Assembly (NCBI GenBank): GCA_033782935.1
Contig: JAWQEG010000739.1
Location: 523,694-587,693 of the forward strand
From: Petrolisthes cinctipes
Lineage: Eukaryota; Arthropoda; Malacostraca; Decapoda; Porcellanidae
Length of the DNA: 64,000 nucleotides
Reading direction: 5' to 3'
The translations under genes and the position numbers were made by a program. The notes under the pieces are model-generated. The model was not told where the DNA came from. It saw only the letters and a list, made by a program, of their open reading frames with translations, and did no database searches. Of this stretch, positions 27,445-42,423 are shown piece after piece (positions within the stretch are counted from its first letter, which is position 1; each line of letters begins with the position of its first letter).

Positions 27445-27806
27445 AGAATGAATTCAGATCAGTCAGGATGCAGGATGAATTTGTGTCAATAACTTTGCAC
27501 TTGGCTTTCAATGGCAATGTAATGTAGCTTAACTTTGGTATGATATATAAAATACAACAAATTAGAGAAACAGTGTTTTATTTTGATATGAAAGCAAACT
27601 TCATGTAACCTTTGTTATACCGTATATAAAACACAACATGTAGTACTGTACATATAAGCATAGCAGGAAAATGTGAGAATTTGAATTATTTTGAGTAAAC
27701 TTGATGTAACATCACTGTGTATTTTAAGGCTACCATACACTGTCAATCATGACTGATAAGTGTGTGGGCATGATTGTACAAGTGTCATGATTGACGGTGT
27801 GGCATC

Positions 27807-30568
27807 TTATATTTTACAGATACGCTCTTGCAGGTTTACTAAACCGCAGACTATACGTACAATATCATCAAGTATATCCATCATTGAGAGAGGAACACAT
27901 GAATGCATGTCTAGGATTTTATAAACTCTGATTCGTCGTATTACTCTCTCAACATGGATCCTCAAACCAGCAATAATTTTCATATCAACAACTTTCTTGG
28001 CTGGCAACTGTTCGTCTTTACCTACACTAGCAGGACGTGCCAAATGGCATCCTCTGGCGGTCAGATCAGCTTCCACTTCTTTAAAACCTCGATCTGCCAA
28101 TACAGTTGTACCTGGTCTCAAGTTGTCCAGGTACCCTGACCCTCTTAATAACTCCATATCACTGCATCTGCCAGGCTTGCCATTGGATATAAAATTGATT
28201 AGTCCGTCTGGGGTTACTGACACTAAATATTTCACACTATTACATTTCTTATAATCAGACCAGGTCATACTCTGTGTCATGGCAGATGATGGCTTTTCTA
28301 TCTGGATTTCAAAGCAATCAATTATACTCTCTACCTTATGGTGGTAAGCTTTGAAAGAGTGTGGGAGCCTTGCTCTAATGGTGTCAGATGATGACCAACA
28401 GATAAGTTCTTTCAAACACCCACTTATGACTGGTACAAAGCGGGTAAGAATGCGACTAATGCAGCTCTTACTGACACCAAAACTGTTTGCAATAAGATAG
28501 TTTGCCATTCCTGTACGAATAGTCATGAGTACAATGAACACCACATCCCTACCAGTTATTATTTGTCCCCTTTCTTTATAGGAAATGTGATTACACAGGA
28601 GGTCTATAATATACATATGTTGCTTCTGTATTCCAATATATCCCATTTGGTTTTTCAATATAGTCTTTCTTGTTGTGTAAAGTGTTAATTGTTTCAAACA
28701 CGCTTCATCATCATCAGTGCCAGATGTGGTATCAGATGGTTTGTAGTCTATGCTATCATCATAATCCACATCACTGCTTTCTGAAGAAGAAACTGAATGA
28801 TCAGATGTATTTTCTGTTCTGCTCCTCTCAACCGGCTCCTCTGGACCATCAGTGCAACACGCAGCATCTGCCCGCAATGGAACTACTTGCACAGCCTTGG
28901 ACCTTATTCTTGGAGGTATCTGGAAACAAAGTGCAAATATGTAATTAAAGCCGAATGCATCATCTATGACCTCTTTAGAACCTTACTGTAAGATGTGTGA
29001 ATTGCAGTAAAGAAGTTCAAGTTAGTGGGACCCGCAGAGGGCCGCTCTTGGGCAACATAATATGCGAGGGTTGTGCGGGGGATTTAAGGGTCCAGGGGAG
29101 GATTAGGAAGGGGGTCAGGATAAGGGTGGATTGGGTCAGGGACCCAATATGATAAAATGTGTCATTACAACCAGGTTAACAGTTTGGGTTACCTGCACTT
29201 GTATTCCAACGTTCTTAGTAGACGGTGTGAGTGATTCTGGATCGTTAAGGTCCTCACACTCATTTCTCGCTTCTTCAGGGTCTGGCTGAGATGGTGGATC
29301 TGTAGGAAATGAGAACTTTATAAACATCTGGCCATAACATACAATGTTTTTAATTTAGGCTAAGGTGATGAAACAATGCATGCGTACAAGATTGCATGAC
29401 TGTATAAAGAATATGACAATAAATCCTACTGGTATTATGTTAGGTCATCTAAATAAGGTAGATCTCAGGCAGTAATCTCTTCCATTAAAATTTTTATGCC
29501 ACACCTTGTGTACTTTATGAACTTGCTGTACAGACACTTACTTTGATCGGCTTCCATTACATTTTCTACTGAAGATAGAATCTTCGAAATACTCCTCTTC
29601 CTCTTCAACTTCTCCCTGTTCTCATTGTGAGGTGTGACCTTTCCCTGGCAGTCAAACTTGTGAGGCCTAACCCCAGATTTTAGCCTTATGGGTCCTCCCA
29701 TCATGGTATAATACATGTAGTTATCCATGTCTTCTTGCAGCTGAAAACCATAAACATAAATAAGAATCAGAAGATCCTGGTATTCTATATTAAATTGTTT
29801 GTCCTTGAGACAAGTACATATGGTAGTATAACTTTTGGTTGGTTTCTAAATTGTAAAGGGAAAAATTCATCTCCTTAATAAATACATGTAGCCTATGCAC
29901 CCAAAGGTAGCTTCATCTTTGGTAGCTTTCTTAATGTTTCTAAATTTCATTTATTTTGTCTGTATTTCTGGGATTAACACTTGGCCAAAACACAAGATAG
30001 AACTACTGTACTATTGTAGCAGGCAACCTTTATGTATATGATTGAGCATATTCCAGGTTGACTATAAAATATAGTCACATGATCATATTCCAGGTTAGCT
30101 ATAAAACCTTATATGCAATGTAAAACCTGAAGAAATAAACAGACTAGACTAGATCAACACATACTTGTTTGCCATTCACCCTAAGTGAAGATAGCAAACA
30201 TCTTCACTACATAGTAACAACCGTTACACTATAACCTACAATGTAAACGTAAGAATAGGTTATAATATACTTACGTTGAAATGATCTTCACAGCAATATA
30301 TGTGAGACTTGGCCATGGGAAACTCTCGTCTTGCAGCGATCCACCAATCTTTCCTTATTTTATGACTGCTTGGTACAGACACAAATATCTTCCCTGGAGT
30401 ACTCTTGTCTGTACTTTTGCACATAGGCACAAAGCACCAACGATTACGAATTACGTCTCTAGACATAGCTGTGAACCAGAAACCACAACCAGAACCAGAC
30501 GCTATGGGGAGAGTACAATGTTTTTGTTGTTCGCGGGCTTCCGATGTACACTCTGACGTCACAACCAA
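27807..30568 (-). CDS. THAP-DDE transposase of the ISL2EU-like transposon (apparently intact)
   Basis: Four exons read on the minus strand with canonical borders: exon 1 from 30,568 (or the internal Met near 30,466) to 30,275, exon 2 29,740-29,542, exon 3 29,299-29,193, exon 4 28,919-27,807. Exon 1 encodes a THAP zinc finger (RWCFVPMCKSTDKS, later WWIAARREF and CCEDHF: C-x4-C...C-x2-H). Exon 4 has an acidic Ser/Asp-rich stretch, a helix-turn-helix-like SFGVSKSCISRILTRF, and a DDE_4-type nuclease with likely catalytic residues in IDCFEIQIEK, TVLADRGFKEVE and RIHVERVIRR. No stop or frameshift was found. THAP binds DNA at transposon ends in P-type and ISL2EU-type transposases; the DDE core performs strand transfer. 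The start Met is uncertain: copy A is alignable only from about the MSRD Met, which favours the shorter form. Confidence 0.85.
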
Positions 30569-31814
30569 TCAGCGACCGTTTCTAAGTCACGTGACTTTTC
30601 TACACCTTTAATTCATATTTTATGCAATAATTATTATATTATATGAAGAAAAATTAATTCCATGGTTGATTTTAGGACCTATTTTACCCCTTGAAGCACA
30701 TTTTAGAAAAAAAATATTGATCGGAAACATGTCCATTGAAGGTACGACCGAAATTCAAGCGTACGTAAAGGGCCGTCAAGAAGAAGAAAGGCTTGAACGG
30801 GCGAGTGTAAGAGAAGCAGAAAGGGAACAGAGAGAGCAAGAAAAATTGAAATGGGAACATGAAAAGAAAGTATTGGAACTGAAATTACGTGCGAGTGAAA
30901 GTCAAAGCTCGAGTGGAAGTGAGGTTTTAAGATCAACCACCGTGACCCCAAGATTACAACTGTCAAAATACGTAGAGGGAGACGATATCGAGCCGTTTAT
31001 TGAGCGATTCGAAATGGTTGCAGACACTTATAGATTAGATGATGATATAAAGAAGCTCGAGTTTATTAATTTATTCGATGGAAAAGCACTTAGTATTCTT
31101 CACAGACTCGACAGTACTGCCAGAAACTACGAGAATATGAAAAAGGCTTTGTTACAGGCGTATGGGTTGACGGTCGATGACGCTAGGAATCAGTTTTGGT
31201 GTGCACTCCTACAGGATAAGGAGACTGTTGCACAGTTTAGTGCACGTCTGACCAGTTACCTGGATCAGTGGTTGGAGAAGGCCGAAACACCTAAGACTTT
31301 GGAGGGGGTAAAAGACTTGTTGCTTCGTACACAGCTGGAGAAGTCTTGTCCCCCAGAATTGTCGGCTCAGCTGAAAACCAACAAGGTGAAAATGTTGGAA
31401 ACGATGGTGGATATGGCCGACGCGCATTTTACCGCGTATGGTTACCACACGCGGATTCAGCCTAATAAGAAAATTAATCAATCGAATAAGCCTTCCCAGG
31501 ACTCTGCTGTTTCATATAACCAGTCGAGTAAAAATCATTCACAGCAGCAGAGTCAAATTGTTCGTCAGCAACCTAACCCTCAATTTAATCATACACAGAA
31601 ACAAGGTAATAATCACTATTCGCAGCAGTCAAATCAGTACCGTTACCAAGGAAAGAGTAACTGGAAAAATAGTAATAACCATGCTGGAAATAAGGGTTAT
31701 TATCAGCGATCGGCAGCTGCAACACACGGTGAACCACAGTATTCACCTGTGGCGGTTCAACCTAGTGTAGAACCACGAGTGCCTCAGTCGGTTCACGAAC
31801 CTCATCAATTGTGA

Positions 31815-33719
31815 CTAAACGCAACAGGAGTCTCGAAAGGTAAGTCTGGTTTCCATATTTGTCCGGGAATTGTTAACGGGATATCCGTTGAAGTCTTTCG
31901 AGATAATGGGTCATCGGGGTGTTGTGTCGCTGATGGTTTAGTTGCTTCTAATGATTTTACAGGGGAGCAGGTAACTATCACTATGATTGATGGTACCAGG
32001 AGGCTCTATCCTCTTGCTAAAGTTGCAGTGGAGAGTCCATTCTATACAGGCCAGGTAATTGCAGCAGTCATGCAAAATCCTGTGTCAGATTTGGTAATAG
32101 GAAATATACCAGGGGTTAAGAATGCGTGTTCAGTGGAAGTTTCCACACAGACTGGTGCAGCTGCTGTAACCAGGTGTATGGCGCATGCGAAGAAAACAGT
32201 TGTTCCACTTCAAGTGACAACTGCCGCCGACCTCGTAAATTGCGAGGACGTAATTGCAGAGCAAGCAAGTGACCCTTCATTGGCACTTGTTCGCAAGCAG
32301 GCACTTGAGGGTGAGAGTAGAGATCGACATGGTATTGTAACCAGTTATGTCAGGAGGAGAAACCGGTTTTACCGACGTACAGTAAACCCCGATGGGGAAG
32401 AGAGGGTTCAGTTTCTCGTACCAGAGAAATACCGACAGGCTGTGTTTACCCTGGGTCATCATTCTATATTAGGGGGTCATATGGGGATGAGGAAAACAAT
32501 TGATAGGATTCAGTCTCATTTCTATTGGCCAGGTATGGGGAGAGAGATAGGGAGAATGTTGAGGTCATGTGACGTTTGTCAGAAAACGTGTGACAGGGGT
32601 CGGGTGAAGCCCGCACCTCTAAAACCACTACCGCTTATCTCAGAGTCATTTGAGAGAGTAGCGGTTGATATCGTTAGACCGATTATTCCGAGGGCTACGG
32701 ACGGTGCCAAGTACATTCTTACATGTGTGGATTTCGCGACCAGATGGCCTGAAGCAGTGCCTCTGCGTGATATTGAAGCCACTACAGTGGCTGAAGCCTT
32801 GTTGGATATATTCTGTCGTGTCGGCATACCAAAGCAGGTATTGTCCGACCGAGGCAGTCAATTTACCTCCGCGATGATGGAGGAATTGTGGAGATTACTC
32901 TCAGTTAAAGGGTTGAGGACAACACCTTATCATCCAATGTGTAATGGGTTGTGTGAGAGGTTTAATGGTACTCTCAAGAAAATGTTGAGGAGGATGGCAG
33001 TAGAACAACCTAGGGAGTGGTCCAGGTATATCTCGCCACTACTGTTCGCGTATCGCGAAGCACCTCAGGCATCGTTGCAATTTAGTCCATTCGAGTTAGT
33101 GTATGGTAAACCTGCTCGAGGACCACTTCAGGTTCTACGTGAACTTTGGGACGATGAGGAATCGGATCCCGTGGTGAAAACCACTTATTCTTATGTAATT
33201 GATTTGGCAGAACGATTACAGCAAACCTGCGAGATTGCAAAGCAGGAGTTAGCTAAAGCAAAGGAGATTCAGAAGTCCTACTATGATAGGAAAACTAAGC
33301 TCCGAACGCTACAGGTAGGGGGGAAGTGTCTCGTTCTGTTACCAACAGCTCATAATAAGTTGTTGGCTCAGTGGAAGGGTCCCTTTGAAGTAGTCAAGAA
33401 GGTGAATGACCTTAACTACATAGTTAAAATCAAAGGTGAAGCCAAGCGGTTCCATATTAATATGCTTAAGTAATATTACACCACCCAACAGGGGTGTACT
33501 TCCATTGTTACCACAGTTGGGGCAGGCTGTTGTAACATCACCTCAGAACAGAGTGAAGTGTTAAGTCTAGTCCGTGGTCATTTTTCCCCAGCAGTAGACA
33601 CGGTTAGCGCTGCTGTGGTAATCCCCGAGGGTGACGAGGGATATACTCCGCAGACGGCTGAAGCTCGTCAAGGTGAGACAGTTGCTGAGGTCTCCGTTTC
33701 GGAGAATTTAAGACCAGAC
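31815..33719 (+). pseudogene. pol part 1 of copy 2: protease-like segment and integrase
   Basis: The frame continues from gag after TGA. About 31,850-32,120 resembles a retropepsin: VFRDNGSSGCCVADG in the place of the D-S/T-G active site (here D-N-G) and VSDLVIGNIPGV like the second ILG strand. Integrase follows: a zinc-binding HHCC segment (LGHHSILGGHMGMRKT and SCDVCQKTCD), catalytic Asp in RVAVDIVRPI, second Asp in VLSDRGSQFTS, Glu in MCNGLCERFNGTLKKM, and a C-terminal part with LAQWKGPFEVVKKV (GPY/F-like). A TAA at 33,471-33,473 ends the frame; copy 1 has Glu there and reads on toward RT. Integrase precedes RT, opposite to standard Ty3/gypsy order. Asn in the protease motif may mean a dead protease or a variant. 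Confidence 0.85.
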
Positions 33720-34139
33720 TAGCTTGCAAGAGTCAATGAGGTACTGGCAAAATATTCACGTGTGTTCTCTGACAGGCCTGCTGTTGCTAACGTAGCCTGT
33801 CACGAGATTCAGCTTACGAGCGACACACCAGTGAGGGTGAAACCATATCCTATTCCTGTACGGCTGATTGATACAGTACGTAAGGAAATTAATGACATGG
33901 AAGCAGCTGGTATCATTGAAAGGTCGGACTCGTCTTATTCCAGCCCTATTGTTGTGGTTCGGAAGAAGGACGGTGGTGTACGCATTTGTGGAGATTACCG
34001 GCGTGTCAATGCTGTCACTAGGGTCGATGCAGAACCCATGTGTGATCAGCAAGAGATTTTTGCTAGGATTAGCAATTCAGTGCGATACATAAAAGGGAAG
34101 TGCAAATGTCGGGGCAGACCTTATGTCACGATTGCTTGA
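33720..34139 (+). pseudogene. pol part 2 of copy 2: RT N-terminus fused to RNase H end by deletion
   Basis: After a TAG at 33,720-33,722 the same frame encodes the RT start (VVRKKDGGVRICGDYRRVNA) up to ARISNS at about 34,079 and then jumps to VRYIKGK, which in copy 1 is the very end of RNase H. About 320 codons, including the whole RT palm and RNase H active sites, are missing relative to copy 1. A frame change follows the junction, so the end (stop at 34,137) is out of frame. This copy cannot make RT and would depend on a relative for movement. Confidence 0.85.
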
Positions 34140-34319
34140 AGGAGAGTTAACCGAGTAAATATTCATGCGAAGATCGACCGGCAGAAGTATCCTCCGAGGT
34201 CGAATTGCTCGTTAATTGTTACCTCTCCGAGCGCAACGAGCACGAATCTTATACGACTCAGATCAAGGGGATTCCTAGAGTTGGGGAAAAATCTGACGTT
34301 ATATGTATTGTATTTTGTG

Positions 34320-34630
34320 CAACTTATCCAAGACACGGATTCCAGCGGTTTACTCTGATCCAAGGCTCGGATAATTTACTAACAATATATTGCCTTCCAG
34401 AAATATTATTGCATTATTTTTGTGTAACCTTATCCAAGACACGGATTCCAGCGGTTTACTCTGATCCAAGGCTCGGATAATTTACTAACAATATATTGCC
34501 TTCCAGAAATATTATTGCATTATTTTTTGTGTAACCTTATCCAAGACACGGATTCCAGCGGTTTACTCTGATTCAAGGCTCGGATAATTTACTAATATAT
34601 ATATTGCCTTCCAGAGATATTGTTGCATTT
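34320..34630 (+). repeat. 106-107-bp tandem repeat before the 3' LTR
   Basis: Three copies beginning CTTATCCAAGACACGG at 34,323, 34,429 and 34,536. Each unit holds a short inverted pair, TTATCCAAG and CTCGGATAA, able to form a hairpin. Copy 1 keeps related inverted motifs near 8,886-8,935. Confidence 0.85.
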
Positions 34631-34841
34631 CCTACATATTATGTAACAAATACACAATGCATTACATACACCACACTTATATATTGCTTAAATGTGTACA
34701 AATTGTACTGAGCAGAAATTACCAAGAATAAGTGAAGTGTGGATGAATTGTTATTGTAAAGTTATACATGCAAAGGCGTCGTTACCACTTCACGAATCTA
34801 TTAAACATCGCATAGAGCAATGTCTTTTTTGTGTGTGCGAA

Positions 34842-36002
34842 TGTCACGAGTCAGACATAGACTCGTGACGTAATGTAAGCATAAGTAATAGAATGTTCTA
34901 GAGTAGTGGAATATTCCATACAGATGGGACAAAGGAGACAGGAGTGGGTTGATGTAGGTGCGGGTTAATCTGCAGGTAGTCTTAATCCGCTGGTAGTATC
35001 CAAAGATAGACCAGGTAATTAAAAAAGGTAAGCGTCAGGTCGGTTTCAACTGAATTTGCACATCTTGTCCTATAAGGTGTTCGTACGTAAATTACATCTT
35101 GTATTAATAATTTATGCTACCAGGGTAACTTATGGTATTGCAAATGATCGTGAAGTGGAGGGAGATTATCAGGAATTATTAGTACGCCATAGGTAAATTG
35201 AAATTGCATGTATAACTAAAGTATGAGTGGGTACCATGTAAATCGTAGCCAGTTAGGAAAAAACGAACAAAGATAGGAGGAGTCAGTAGAAATTTTGAAC
35301 TTACAGCCTCCAGTTAAGGATGAAGAATAGGGGTCAGTTTGGGAGACACACTCGAAAGGAACACACTCGTATCGTCAGCTTCCCTTGCCTAGTGATCACG
35401 TAGACGCCGAATTCGTTGTATATTACACGATTCACAAGGCTTTACAGTTGTATACTGACTAGTTGCATTGACGCTGGTTCAGTAACTGAATTAAGGTGAG
35501 GGGGAGCTGGATCTTGAAGAAAATTACGAGTGTGTTGTGAGACTCTAAATTATTCCGAGTGTGAGAAATTAGAAAAATATTCCAAACTTGCGTAGCATTG
35601 ATAGAATTACTACAGTGTAACGTAACCTAGACTATCGTCACGTATACGAAGCGACGTAGCGAGAGCGAGTAGCTAGTTAGCGTAGCGTGAGTTTGTGTGT
35701 GTGTGTGTGTGAAATTTAATTATTCATGTTGGCTACTGGAGTTGAATAAATATAGAAATTTGCAATTGGTTGTTTGAATGCACCAGTAGATTTGTTACCT
35801 ATATAAATACATATATATCGGGAAGAACCCTTAACATAAAAAATTATTATGTGCATGGTGGATGGGGCCTAAACGGGGAGATAACCCTGAGTACTTTCTT
35901 CGCTGCAGCCAACCAACGAAGATCATAAATTAACCGGGCAAGGTAAGTTGTAATTGTCATATTATAAACTACATTATCGATCATTCTCACATCACCGTCA
36001 CA
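34842..36002 (+). repeat. 3' LTR of copy 2
   Basis: 1,161 bases; differs from the 5' LTR in a handful of positions (for example GATTATCAGG versus GATTATCGGG, a small deletion near 35,275, a longer GT run near 35,700). Immediately followed by the duplicated GCGAG. Confidence 0.9.
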
Positions 36003-36904
<902 letters not shown>

Positions 36905-36987
36905 ATTTACAGTGGGAAAATGGGAGGAGCTACACTTGGACAAAGGGTCTGATACCCACCTCACCTCACCTCACCTGACCCTTATTC

Positions 36988-37971
36988 CTAGTCTGGTGGA
37001 AACTGCTTCATCACCAATTCGGTTAATAATTTATCACATTTGAAATGGCCATAACTCATATTAACATTATCTTTATATGTGCCTGAGATTAGACATGACT
37101 CAATTACATTTCTTTCAAGAAGGTTTGACGATTTAGCTAGAACTTTGGCACCTCCCCAGTTAATGTGATGGTCATAAGTGGCTTTGTGTTGGAATAAACC
37201 TCTACTTGGCTGAGCTGTCCTAACACTATACTTGTGTTGTGTTATCCTTTTATCTAAGTCTTTCCCTGTCTGTCCTATATAGAATTTATTACATATGTTG
37301 CATGGAATCTTGTATACAACACCTGAGTTACTCGCAGGGCTGTTCTTGATGAGTGTTTTTTTAACTGTGTTGTCGTATTGAAAAACTACTTGAACATCGA
37401 GTTTCTTGAGGAGAGGTACAACTTCTAAAAAGTTTTCATGAAATGGTAGGACTATGATTTTCTGGTTGTTTTGATCATCTGTTTTTTTAACTTTACCTTC
37501 AAGGAAGCGTTTCCTTGCAATGTTGTGACATAGATTAAGAACATTTATTGGATATTTTAGATTTTCCCCTATTGTCATAATTTTGCTAAATTCTTCTTCC
37601 AGAAATTCAGGGTCTGAGATTCTGTATGCTCTCAAGTACATGGATATGAATACTGACTTCTTAACATTTACATGGTGGTGTGAGTAGAAATGTACATATG
37701 AAAGTATGTTATTTGGTTTCCTGTAAACTTTAGTCTTGAAAGCTTCATTTTCTCTTGTGATTTCCACATCAACGAAGGGAAGTTTGTTGTCTACCTCAAT
37801 TTCATGTGTGAATTTGATGGATGGGACTAGAGAATTCAGTTTGGTTAGAAAGTCTTCTATGGGTAGAGAGTTGTGCCAGAAACACATGATATCATCTACG
37901 TATCTTAACCAAACTATATTTGTTTTCTTGACAGAGGGTAATATATACTCCATCTCATGTCTCTGTATCAT
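36988..37971 (-). pseudogene. Penelope-like element, 3' half (RT palm to GIY-YIG)
   Basis: A fully open minus-strand frame: RT box WLRYVDDIMCFWHN, LPFVDVEI, the SYVHFYSHHHVNVK segment, then GIY-YIG (VVYKIPCNICNKFYIGQT, TQHKYSVRTAQ, later HHINWGG and RNVIESCLI). It stops at 36,988 near the usual PLE end. The N-terminal half of the protein is absent; the frame starts inside sequence that belongs to the adjacent plus-strand terminal repeat. This half overlaps the plus-strand copy (39,480-39,892) almost identically over 135 residues, so together the two inverted fragments cover a whole element. Confidence 0.85.
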
Positions 37972-38071
37972 TCTGTCTGAAGATGTAATATACGAAAGTA
38001 CTTACTGTTCTGCCTTTGTTTTCTCCTGTGGTTACTCTGCAATTATATCTCACGGTGAAGTGAGCTTTCTG
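37941..38071 (+). repeat. PLE terminal repeat (pLTR), plus orientation, with hammerhead-like core
   Basis: Mirror of 36,773-36,904. CTGAAGA at 37,977-37,983 and GAAA at 37,994-37,997 on the plus strand, directly upstream of the plus-strand PLE reading frame. A 5' hammerhead at this place would process the element's transcript. Confidence 0.75.
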
Positions 38072-38076
38072 CACAT

Positions 38077-42334
<4,258 letters not shown>

Positions 42335-42423
42335 AGAATCTTGTATGTGTACTTAGTGTGATATGTATTTTACGTGGAATTTCTTAACTTACATATGGTT
42401 TACTTTCATTATTATACTTTCAG

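Larger units (their letters stand above)
24290..30734. mobile_element. Complete ISL2EU-like DNA transposon, copy B
   Basis: Termini GGACATGTTTC at 24,290 and the complement ending at 30,734 are inverted repeats (11 exact bases, then weaker similarity). AT flanks both ends (24,288-24,289 and 30,735-30,736) as a 2-bp duplication. The 6,445-base element carries two convergent genes: a SWIM/YqaJ protein on plus (24,529-27,444) and a THAP-DDE transposase on minus (30,568-27,807), with 3' ends 362 bases apart. Two convergent ORFs encoding a DDE transposase and a YqaJ nuclease is the known layout of the ISL2EU (IS4EU) group related to PIF/Harbinger. It sits in the gag of copy 2. Confidence 0.85.
24243..31814 (+). 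pseudogene. gag of copy 2, split by a transposon
   Basis: The gag start lies at 24,243 (MSTVQELLGEAQQLG) and the frame is interrupted at 24,289; it resumes after 30,734 in the same frame. Segments: a charged, coiled-coil-like region rich in Glu/Arg (about 30,760-30,900), a capsid-like helical domain (LQLSKYVEGDDIEPFIERFE, then the FSARLTSYLDQWLEKAE region near 31,230-31,290) that resembles SCAN-type capsid domains known from Gmr1-like elements, then a Gln/Asn/Ser-rich tail without a CCHC knuckle. It ends with TGA at 31,812-31,814, directly followed by CTA; the downstream frame continues into the protease segment. Removing the transposon plus one AT would leave the frame intact, so gag was open before that insertion. 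Confidence 0.8.
22952..36002 (+). mobile_element. Gmr1-like Ty3/gypsy LTR retrotransposon copy 2, with nested transposon
   Basis: LTRs at 22,952-24,111 and 34,842-36,002 differ at only a few positions, and the 5-bp sequence GCGAG is present on both sides (22,947-22,951 and 36,003-36,007). Internal order: primer-binding site, gag (interrupted by the 6.4-kb copy B transposon), protease-like segment, integrase, truncated RT, tandem repeats, 3' LTR. All coding parts lie in one frame. The uninterrupted empty site exists in copy C near 40,625-40,650. High LTR identity means a young insertion, yet it is defective: RT/RNase H is deleted, and stops at 33,471 and 33,720 interrupt pol. Confidence 0.9.
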
